From Paenibacillus helianthi (GTDB lineage: Bacteria; Bacillota; Bacilli; Paenibacillales; Paenibacillaceae), in the NCBI RefSeq assembly GCF_001909055.1, contig NZ_LVWI01000003.1, forward strand, positions 1 to 64,000: a DNA stretch of 64,000 bases. Reading direction: 5' to 3'. A program made the translations under genes and the position numbers. The notes beneath the pieces were generated by a model. It had not been told where the DNA came from and made no database searches. It worked only from the letters and a program-made list of their open reading frames with translations. The number at the start of each line of letters is the position of its first letter. Position 1 is the stretch's first letter. This document shows positions 25,428 to 34,900 of this stretch, in pieces.

Positions 25428-26309
25428 ATGTCACTTCTTCAAATCTTTACAGACAGCTTGGCCGATTTGCCAAAAGTATTCATAGAACAACATCAAATAC
25501 AACTCGTACCAGTGTATGTAGTTTTTAATAATGATAAGGTTTTTAAAGATAAAGTGGATTTATCTACTGATCTAATCTGCAAACTGGTGCTCGAACAAGG
25601 GAGAGTTCCCGGTATTGCGGCTCCATCCGTGAATGATTTCATATCCGCGTTTACACCCGTTATTTCCGCCGGGAAGGATGTTCTTTTTATCAGCATAGCT
25701 TCGGAACTGTCACCGGCCTATAAGAATGCAGTTTCTGCGGCAGGCGCATTTCCGTCAGGACGGGTGTTTGTTATAGATTCGGAAAGCCTTTCATCCGGAA
25801 CCGCACTATTAGTTATGCAAGCAGTCCTTATCGCCAGTAAAGGATTTCAAGTGACTACCGTTATTGAACGGCTACAACAATACCGTCAGAATATGAAGTT
25901 TACGATGCTACTGGATGATACAGGGACTTCTAGCATACGAGGTAATGTCTACGGATTGGAGAATCGGATAATAAGCCCGCTAGCTCTAAGATCTGAGGGT
26001 GAAGTGAAAACGGGAAGGATTCGAGCTGATGACAAATACGCCACAAGTCTTGTGGATGCGATTCTTCATGAAATATTAGTTAATCAACATGAAGTGGATT
26101 CAAATTTGGTTATCATTTCACAGACTCTGGCCGAGCGCCCTGCGGAGTATTTAAAGGCAAAACTAATTGAAATGACGAGAATAAAAACCGTACTCATAGC
26201 TCCCAGTATTTGCGGGCTGTTAAGCCGCACGAAACCTCGAAGTCTAGCGGTAAGCTATCTAATGAAACCTATTAAAACGAAGTCCTACAAGCAGGAGGAA
26301 GCTAAATGA
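25428..26309 (+). CDS. DegV-family (fatty-acid-binding) protein
   Basis: About 293 residues. The N-terminal IFTDSLADLPK motif, PVYVVFNNDKVFKD, the PSVNDFISAF segment, FISIASELSPAYKNA and VFVIDSESLSSGTALL are hallmarks of DegV proteins, which bind a fatty acid; FakB members present it to the fatty-acid kinase. The two-domain length is normal. ATG 25428 lies six bases after AAGGAG; ATG 25422 is too close. The stop overlaps the start of a small membrane-protein gene, so the two are translated together. The ligand is not predictable. Confidence 0.9.
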   Translation: MSLLQIFTDSLADLPKVFIEQHQIQLVPVYVVFNNDKVFKDKVDLSTDLICKLVLEQGRVPGIAAPSVNDFISAFTPVISAGKDVLFISIASELSPAYKNAVSAAGAFPSGRVFVIDSESLSSGTALLVMQAVLIASKGFQVTTVIERLQQYRQNMKFTMLLDDTGTSSIRGNVYGLENRIISPLALRSEGEVKTGRIRADDKYATSLVDAILHEILVNQHEVDSNLVIISQTLAERPAEYLKAKLIEMTRIKTVLIAPSICGLLSRTKPRSLAVSYLMKPIKTKSYKQEEAK

Positions 26310-26482
26310 CAATTGGACATGAAATGTATGTGAAAGAAGAAGTAGAGAGTCAACAGTTAGTAGAGGCTATGGACTCCCTTCAACAAGTAGAAGAACAGAA
26401 GGCACGCCGTATAAATAGAATCCAAGTGACAGTGTTTACTGCTGCTGGGCTACTATTAGGTTATTTTTTTTCATTCGAATAA
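26306..26482 (+). CDS. 58-residue single-helix membrane protein coupled to DegV
   Basis: ATG 26306 overlaps the DegV stop (ATGA) and has AGGAGGA seven bases upstream. The product has an acidic, helix-prone N-terminal part (EEVESQQLVEAMDSLQQVEE), a short basic patch (KARRINRIQ) and one C-terminal membrane helix (VTVFTAAGLLLGYFFSF), a tail-anchored topology. I do not recognise it. Coupling to DegV suggests that it may tether or assist that protein at the membrane. Confidence 0.75.
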   Translation: MTIGHEMYVKEEVESQQLVEAMDSLQQVEEQKARRINRIQVTVFTAAGLLLGYFFSFE

Positions 26483-26561
26483 ATCGATTTATGTTGCGGC
26501 GGAAGTCATATAAATAACCTTTTATTAAAAGGAAGAATAATAAGAGACAGGTTGTGTAACG

Positions 26562-27779
26562 ATGAAAAGTATGCGCACTTTTCTAAATGAAAGTACAATA
26601 CAGTATGAGAATTCCGATGAAATGCTTGTCTCCCGGATTCCCATCCTGCTGTGGATACAGATGGTATATGTAGCGACGATGATTCTGCAAAATGTTAAAG
26701 AACTACTCATCCTACCCGACATTTTCTTCACAATGACCTATGTGCTTCATGCCCTGTTACACTGGAATTCATTTAGGCTGACACGTTCCCGGTCATGGTT
26801 GTATTTTTTGATTCAAGGACTGCTGATCCTGACCTGTGCATTACTGCTGCCTGAAGGTTCTCCTGCTGTTCTTATTGGATTATTGCCTATATTAATCGGC
26901 CAGAGTGTAGGGCTTTATTATCACAAAAGAAAAATCACATTTGTATTTCTGTTCTGTGTGTTTATATTCTGCTATGCTCAGCTGTATTTGGGGAAAATGC
27001 CTGACTTGCTTCTGTTGATTCCTTTATTTCTATTAATGTTAATTATTGTTATAGCGTATGCATTACTGTTTTTTGAACAAGTTCATGCCCGGCTGAGGAC
27101 ACAGAATTTTCTAAAGGACTTGGAAAAAGCGCACCGGAAAGTAGAGGAACTTACTTTGGCAAATGAACGGCAGCGTATGGCCCGCGACCTACATGATACG
27201 CTTGCGCAAGGGGTAGCTGCTTTCGTTATGCAGCTTGATGCTGCAGATGAATTTATCTCACAGGGAAATATTCGAAGATCACAGGAAATTATTCAACAGT
27301 CGATGAGCCAGGCGCGAAGTTTATTGGCTGATGCCCGGCGGGCGATTGATAATCTAAGGATGAAATCCTCTTCCGATCTTGACTTTCGTGAATCACTTAC
27401 TGATGAGATACAACGTTTTTTCCAGGCGACCGGAATTAATGTATATCCTAAAATCCAAATGGTCAGCCAAATGTCCAGAATGCTGATGGAGCACAGTCTA
27501 TATATCGTAAGTGAAAGTCTAACCAATGTGGCGAAGCATGCAAAGGCGGACAAAGTCTGGGTGACTGTGACTGAACGGAATAATCGTATTGAGATTGAGG
27601 TCAAGGATAACGGGACAGGCTTTGATACAAGCCAGATCGGCAAACAGGCAGGCCATTATGGCTTGCTGGGTTTATATGAGCGTGTACGGTTGATTGGAGG
27701 TCAACTCCAAATCACCAGTACATCTAGAGGTACACGAATTATAATAGAAGCATCCATTCATAAAGGAGACAAGCTATGA
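26562..27779 (+). CDS. NarL-family sensor histidine kinase, copy 2
   Basis: A 405-residue kinase, close paralogue of the one at 7814-9031 over its whole length, with the strongest identity in the kinase half (RMARDLHDTLAQG, the HATPase motif DNGTGFDTS and GHYGLLGLYERV). The membrane part has the same helix pattern but more substitutions, so the two may sense different signals. It overlaps its regulator gene by four bases. It lies downstream of the DegV pair, apparently as a separate unit. Confidence 0.92.
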   Translation: MKSMRTFLNESTIQYENSDEMLVSRIPILLWIQMVYVATMILQNVKELLILPDIFFTMTYVLHALLHWNSFRLTRSRSWLYFLIQGLLILTCALLLPEGSPAVLIGLLPILIGQSVGLYYHKRKITFVFLFCVFIFCYAQLYLGKMPDLLLLIPLFLLMLIIVIAYALLFFEQVHARLRTQNFLKDLEKAHRKVEELTLANERQRMARDLHDTLAQGVAAFVMQLDAADEFISQGNIRRSQEIIQQSMSQARSLLADARRAIDNLRMKSSSDLDFRESLTDEIQRFFQATGINVYPKIQMVSQMSRMLMEHSLYIVSESLTNVAKHAKADKVWVTVTERNNRIEIEVKDNGTGFDTSQIGKQAGHYGLLGLYERVRLIGGQLQITSTSRGTRIIIEASIHKGDKL

Positions 27780-28426
27780 GTACCATAAAGGTATTGATTG
27801 TCGATGATCATCAGCTCGTTCGTGACGGCTTGAAGCTGATTGTCGAAACCAACGAACGGTTTGATATCATTGGAGAAGCAGAGAATGGACAGGTGGCGCT
27901 GCGCCTGATAGACGAGCTGAAGCCCGATGTCATTCTGCTGGATCTGAATATGCCAGTAATGAGCGGAATGGAAACGATGGAGGTATTAAGTGACAATCAA
28001 TGTGAAATTCCGGTCATCATCTTAACCACCTATAATGAAGATGAATTAATGGTAAATGCGCTGGCACTGGGGGCAAAAGGTTATCTGCTGAAAGATACCA
28101 ATCGTGTTCATTTGTTTCGGACTATCGAATCTGCGATCCGGGGAGAGACACTGCTACAGTCTGATATCATGACCAAAGTGTTAGCGGCCAAAGAGCGTAA
28201 AGAAGGTTCCGATAAAAAAACAGAGATCCCTGTTTTAACGGACAAGGAAAAAATAATACTTCAATTTGTAGCACGTGGATATAAAAGTAAAGAAATCGCA
28301 TTTGACATGGGTGTTACAGAACGGACGGTCAAGGCGCACTTAACAAGCATTTATTCAAAACTTGGAGTGGATTCAAGATCTCAAGCAGTGGCTACGGCTA
28401 TGGAACGAAGGATTATTCATATCTAA
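27776..28426 (+). CDS. NarL/LuxR-type response regulator, copy 2
   Basis: 216 residues, nearly identical to the regulator at 9028-9681, including the phospho-acceptor motif VILLDLNMP and the LuxR recognition helix (SKEIAFDMGVTERTVKAHL), so both should recognise the same DNA. Differences cluster in the linker between the domains (about residues 137-155). Cross-talk or shared targets with copy 1 are likely. Confidence 0.93.
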   Translation: MSTIKVLIVDDHQLVRDGLKLIVETNERFDIIGEAENGQVALRLIDELKPDVILLDLNMPVMSGMETMEVLSDNQCEIPVIILTTYNEDELMVNALALGAKGYLLKDTNRVHLFRTIESAIRGETLLQSDIMTKVLAAKERKEGSDKKTEIPVLTDKEKIILQFVARGYKSKEIAFDMGVTERTVKAHLTSIYSKLGVDSRSQAVATAMERRIIHI

Positions 28427-28630
28427 ATGCGGAGATTAGAATTAATGGAGAAGTGTATAATTTATTTTTTCATAAAAAATGACTAATATGTTCTAAATTT
28501 ACTTAACTCGCACAAATGTACTTTATGCATAAATGCTGCATAACTACAAATGTGTTTTTTTTCGCCCAAATCACCCGACCCTATCATGAAATTATGAAGG
28601 GTGACCGGAAAATATAAGAATAAAAACATC

Positions 28631-28688
28631 AAGAAAGCGTTGACATCTTTAATAGAGTATTCATATAATAGATTTGAAATCGATTTCA
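28631..28688 (+). promoter_or_regulatory. sigma-A promoter with LacI-type operator and possible cre site
   Basis: TTGACA (28640-28645) and TATAAT (28664-28669) are 18 bases apart, a near-consensus promoter. The perfect palindrome TGAAATCGATTTCA at 28675-28688 covers the expected start of transcription, a good position for repression. AAGAAAGCGTTGACA (28631-28645) resembles a catabolite-repression cre site with two mismatches and overlaps the -35; that part is weaker. Confidence 0.8.
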
Positions 28689-28716
28689 TTTATAGCCTTA
28701 TTCGCTTCAGCTGGTT

Positions 28717-28918
28717 TATAAGGTTTTGAGAGTGGGAGGAATGAACAGGGGGGAATCTGTTTTTTTATATCGAAATGAAATCGATTTCAAGAAAATGAGA
28801 GTCCAATGGAATCATACTACATTGAATGACTTAGGCACTCAAACTTTTTATAAGGTTGAGAGAGGGAGGAATGAAAAAAATAATTCAGTTTTCTTTTTTT
28901 AAAATGAAATCGATTTCA
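28717..28918 (+). repeat. duplicated leader carrying two more operators
   Basis: The stretch 28717-28789 recurs at 28849-28918: TTTATAAGGTT, GAGGGAGGAATGAA, a T-rich run and then TGAAATCGATTTCA (28776-28789 and 28905-28918). Each copy also contains a ribosome-site-like GGGAGGAATG. With the promoter-proximal palindrome this makes three operators over about 240 bases, enough for repressor looping. Confidence 0.8.
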
Positions 28919-28945
28919 AATAAAGAGAGTCGAAAGGAGTCATGT

Positions 28946-31900
28946 ATGCAGTCCATAAGCAGATCGGTAAAGCGCAAGCGGGGGCATAACAAATATTTCG
29001 CGGCCGTCATGGCACTGGTTTTGCTGTTGCCGGGAGTATTCGGGGGAATGGCACGAGATACCGCTTACGCGCAGGAGACACCACCACAGACACCGCCGCA
29101 GACACAGACAGACAGCAAGTGGTATCAGAACTTTGAGCAGGCCGGAGAGGGGAAGACCTATGGGATTTCTGCCGTCGGTACCTCATCAACAGCTTCGATT
29201 ACAGACCTGACACCGGGAGGCGGAAGTCGGGGAAGTGTGCGCCTGACCCAGACGAACGACAATAATCCCAGCGGCGGAGCCTGGAACACCGATATTTACG
29301 GATTCACGGTATCGCCACAGAAGGATACAGTTACAGAAGGGACCTATTATGATGCTTCTGCCTATGACTATTTAAATTTTTACGTTCTGGACACCGATGT
29401 TCATAACCCGAATGTTGTTATCCGGGATGCAGATGGGAAAGAATGGAATGCCAATACGGATCAGAATCTGTCCGTGAAGGATCAGTGGACGAGGCTTTCG
29501 ATTCCGCTCGATAAGACAAAACTCGATTTTTCGCGGATTGTCTCCATTTCGCTGGGCGAGTATTGGGGCTGGGGCAACATCTATTATTTTGATGAGATGT
29601 ACTTTTCCAAATCTGCTGCCGCTCTGCCGCCGGCTTATCCGGATGATGGCAATGTGCCGTCGGCGCCAGTTATGTACCAGAGCTTCGAACAACCCGGTAG
29701 TGATGGCAGCTATGGCTTGGCAGGTCAGGGAACCGCGACGATTGCCCAGCGTGTCACTGCTGATGCTGCTTACTCCTCAAGCTCCGGCAGTCTAAAAATG
29801 GTGCAGAATACCTATACGGACGGGGACGGGAAGGAACGGAACGAAGCCTGGAACACCGGCGTTTATGGAGCCGGAATTAAACCTGAAGGCAACTCGACCG
29901 TATCCGGTGTAACGTATATGGATGCTTCCCCTTTCAGTTATCTGTTGTTCTACGTCAAGGATACGACAGCCGCCGCCGGATCCAGTATACATGTTGTATT
30001 CAAGGATACCGAAGGCGGGGTCTGGGATACGGAAACAAGCGCAGCGGTCAAGACGCAGTCGAAGCAATGGGTGAAAATGACCGTAAAGTTGGACAAATCA
30101 AAAATTAATTTGTCCAGATTGCAGCAGATTGAGCTTGGATCGTACTGGGGTTACGGTAATGTATATTACTACGATGATCTTTATCTGGCCCAGAAGGAAA
30201 CGGATGCTTCGCCTGCCATCAAGCCAGAGCGCACGGCCTTGTTCAATGATTTTGAGAGCCGAACCGGCTACTCTGCAGGCAGCGCTACTACCGCCGAGAC
30301 CTCAGCAGATATAGCCAACGCAGCGGGCATGGCCGGTGTCAAGGTCACGACTGTCAAAAATGACTGGCCTTATGCGGCTGGGAGTTACTTGAGCGTACAG
30401 CCCAAAGCAGGCGGGACGTTCGATGCGTCAGCTTATTCATATCTTGCTTTCTATCTGAAGGACACCCAGGGCAGCAATGGTGTGGAATTCCGTATCAAGG
30501 ATGCCAATGGGGGCGTCTGGGACACGTGGGGAACCGCCAAATCGACCAAGAATAAATGGGTCAATATGCAGCTTTCGCTGAAAGAAGCCTCGAAGATTGA
30601 CCTGACAAAAATCGTATCCGTCGATATCGGCTTTTACAATGCCGGAGTGTATTATCTCGATGATATGTATTTTGCCATGGCCGAAGACGATGTACTGGCC
30701 GGCTTCATCAGCGGAAACCAGAATATCGGAGCGGTCTGGTATCAGAATTTCGAGACGAAAGGGCAGGACGGACAATACGGGATTACGGCAGGTACAGGGG
30801 TGAGTACCACACTCAGTATGGATAAGTCAGCCAATCCATACAACTCTGCGAGCATTCGGGCAGTGCTGTCCCAGGATTCAACCAACCCTGCCACGAATGG
30901 CATAAACGTCAAGCCGCAGGCGCTCGAAGAGTCTCCGGACAAGAACCAGCCTTACGACTATAAGGCGGAGTTCGACGCCACAAATTTCAGCCATCTGATC
31001 TTTTATGTGTGGGATGAGCAGGGCGGTCAGACGCTGTCCGTACAGTTGAAGGATGCTGGCGGAAAAACGGTAGACTGGCAGACCGGAAAGACGACAACAG
31101 CCGGCTGGAACCGGATCGCCATGCCTTTGGACAAGAGTCTGAACTTCCAATTTGCACGCCTAAGCACGGTGACGGTGACGCCTGCGAAAGCAGGGACCTA
31201 TTATCTGGATGAGTTTTATTTCGCTAAAAAAGAAAGTGCAGGCTTCCCGAATGCCGGCTTTACGCAATTGGTGTTGAAGGATGTGGACGGCGAAGCGATG
31301 CCTTATTCAGGCAGTCTGCCGTTGGGTTCTTTCGAGAAGCAGAAGGACAGAACGTACCTTTCCTTAAACGGAGACTGGAAAAAAGAAAGAACCACGCTGG
31401 ATTCCAATCTGTCAGCAGCACCACGGGACAGTGCCAGAACTGCCGGCCTTGAAGATGAGGCGGGCGGCAGACAGGAGACTGGCTACAACGATTCCGGCTG
31501 GGCTGGTAAGACACTGCCTCTCCCGGAGGATGAGAGCACAGCTTACGAATCGCTGAGCGGACCGGAGAACAAGAGTGACAAGTCGGGTTATCAGGGCGGG
31601 GTATGGTACCGCAAGCATTTTGAGGTGAATAGCTCTCTTGCGGGGCAGCCTGCACAGCTTACTTTCCTCGGCGTCAACTATTTCGCGGATGTATGGATCA
31701 ATGGCAAATATGCGGGCGGGCATCAGGGCGGCTACACGCCGTTCGCACTGGACGCATCCAATCTACTCAATTATGGCGGCGACAATGTGATCGCTGTGCG
31801 TGTTGACAATCCGAAATGGGATAAGTTCAATAACGGGGAAATCGTGCCGTACGCGACGTCCGACTGGTTCAACTACACAGGAATCCTGCGGGACGCCTAC

Positions 31901-34900
31901 GTTGAATTTATGCCGGACACCTATGTGGTGCGCAGTGATGTGCGTACGCTGGGTACGGATGGAGATCTGTCAGTCCGAACCTTTCTGAATCATACGGGTA
32001 AAACAGCTGAACAGGTTCAGCTGTCCTATACCATCTATGAAGCGAAGATCGGAGAGAGTAACCGGCTCAGCGAATATGCGCAGGATCTGACGGGTACGGA
32101 AGCGGCAGCGGCCCAAGGAAGCGCATTAACGGTTCCAGCCAGCGGGCAGGCGGTACAAACACTCAAGGTAAAAGTACCTAAACCGAAGCTGTGGAGTCCG
32201 TCTGAACCGAATCTGTATATTTTAAAGGTAGAGCAGAAGACCGGCGGAGCAGTAACGGACACCTTCTATACCCAGTTCGGTATCCGTACACTGGAAGCGG
32301 ATGGTGTACAGCTTAAGCTGAACGGAGAGTTGGCCCCGTTCCTCACCGGGGTCGGTTATACGGAGGACAGCAGCGACAAAGGACCTTCACTGAATGATGC
32401 AACCCGGTACAGCGACCTGCTGAAGATCAAGGAGGAGCTGAAGGCTAATTTCGTCCGGACCGGGCATTTTCCGCACAGCCTGCCGACCTATCAATTTGCC
32501 GACCGGATCGGTCTGGCCATCTGGCAGGAAATTCCGGCCTATTGGTTCAGCGGAGAAGCCTTTGACCTGCAGCGTCAGCGGGGCCAGGCCAAGCAAATGA
32601 TGGAGGAAATGATCTTCAGTAATTACAACCGACCTTCCGTCTGGTTTGACGGGGTCAGCAATGAGTCAGGCGGGCAGCTGGAGCGTGTCAACTTTATCCA
32701 AGAGATGCGGGATGCTGCACATGCCATCGATGGAACAAGACTGGTCGGCCAGTCCGCCGTGGCGAATCCGTACAAAGGGGTGAGCGACCATTCGCATTCC
32801 CCGGCCGATATCATCGGAATGACCATGTATTTCGGCGCCTTTTATGGTGCAAATCCAGATTTAGAGACACAGGAGGAAATTGAGGCCATCCATGCACTGC
32901 ATCCAGGTAAGCCGATCATTGCTACAGAGTACGGCTACTGGTCAGGGGATGAAACCGCCTCGGACACAAGGCAGACGACGCTGTTCACCGGTACCTTCAA
33001 TGCATTTGCCCGGACAGCTACACGGGCGGAGGACGGAACGCCGAACCCGGGCGGACTGTTGAGCGGTGCAGCCTGGTGGACTGCATATAACTGGTATACC
33101 AATATTACAGGCCTGCAGACGATGGGCTTGTATCATATGGACCGTACAACGCCGAAGCAAGTGAAGGATATTCTGGCCGAGCGGTATAACCGGTATAACC
33201 GGATTTCAGCCGGAACGCAGCCGAACCCGGCCGGTATCTCGGCTTGGTTCCAGAGTTTTGAGTCAGGCCGGGGGTATTTAGCTTCCTCCCCTCAGCTGCA
33301 GCTGGAATCAGCAGCAGACAGTGCGGCCGGCAACGGCACGAAGAGTCTCAAGATCACAGCGGGCTCCGGCGCCGACGGGACTTATGCCGCATTTGTTCCG
33401 CAGGGCGGCGCGATCAACAGTGATCTGACAGGTTACAATTACCTGAACTTCTACGCCAAGGACAGCGTGGGGGACAGACCTCTATCCGTGACGCTCGTGG
33501 ATGCCGAGGGGCATTCCTGGACAACGGAGACGGATGGGAAGACGGTGAAAAACGCATGGACACGGCTGAGTGTTCCGCTTCTGAAGTCGCAGGGCGTTCC
33601 ACTGTCCAGCCGGCAGCTGAATACGCTGGCGATTACCCAGATCAGAATCGGCATGAACGCTTCTGAGCAGTTATGGGTCGACAACTTCTTCGCGGCAACC
33701 TACAAGACCGGCGTGGAGCCCGCTTCGTATCCTGTTGGTTCCAGCGGCTGGTTCCAATCTTTTGAGGAGCCAGATGTGCAGGTCGGCCAAGGTGTGAATG
33801 CCACCGCGACGGTAGACCGGACATTCGGGGTCAATCCTGGAGGAACGGGAAGTGTGAAGCTGGAAGTCACTGGAGACGCCGGCTCACCGGGAGCGGATAA
33901 GCAATCAGTCATCATTAAGCCACAGGGCGGCGCAGCTTCCATAGATGCTTCCAGCTTCAATTATCTGGCCTTCTATGTAAAGGATATGCAGGGATCGAAC
34001 ACCGTCCACGTTACCTTTGTGGATACGGACGGCACGGTCTCCGTGAACAACTGGACCGATGTCAGTTCCGTCAAGGGGCAGTGGACGAAAGTGTATCTTC
34101 CGCTGATGAAGACCTCTGCGGATATCAGCAGTCTGAAGGAAATCCGGTTGTCGGAGTGGAATCCCGGCACCTATTATTTTGACGATCTGTACTTCGCTGA
34201 GTATCCGTCGGATGAAATTCCCGCCACATATACGGAAAAGATTCCAGAGAAGAACCGCCCGGAAGGTCAAATCAAGGTAGCAGCGGTCGGAGATAGTATC
34301 ACAGCGGGAGCCGGGCTGAAATATGCCGGGGTAACGAGTTATCCGGCACAGCTCCAGTCGCTGCTCGGCAGCAACTTTGCCGTCAAGAACTTCGGCGTCA
34401 GCGGCCGCACGCTGCAAAAGGACGGCGACGATCCGTACTGGAATGAAGCCGCATTTGCGGCCAGCAAGACCTATGCTCCTGACGTCGTGGTTATCCAGCT
34501 GGGTACCAATGATACGAAAGCCTGGAACTGGAAAGAGGGACAGAACCACTTCCTGAGTGATTATACAGAGCTGATACAATTGTATCAGGCGCTGCCAAGT
34601 CATCCGAAGGTCTTTGTCAATCTGCCGCCGGCAATATTCAACGACGATCCGAACCAGGCTTATGGCATTGTCAACTCTGTCCTGCAAAACGGGGTCATTC
34701 CTCTGATCCGGAAGGCGGCCGAAGCGACAGGCGCAACCCTGATCGACGTGAATGCGGCCACAACCGGAAGCAGCAGCGACTTCCCGGATAAGATTCATCC
34801 GAATCCGAAAGGCGCCTGGACTTTAGCTGATACAGTGGCCAAAGCGATCCGGGGCAAACTTTTCAACATCGGGGATACGGAGGTTACCACCTGGAAAGAC

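Noticed and set aside
33905-34798. 297-codon minus-strand frame inside the giant gene
   Set aside because: It is antisense to the sixth repeat and the SGNH domain, whose motifs are intact on the plus strand; an open frame there follows from the base composition.
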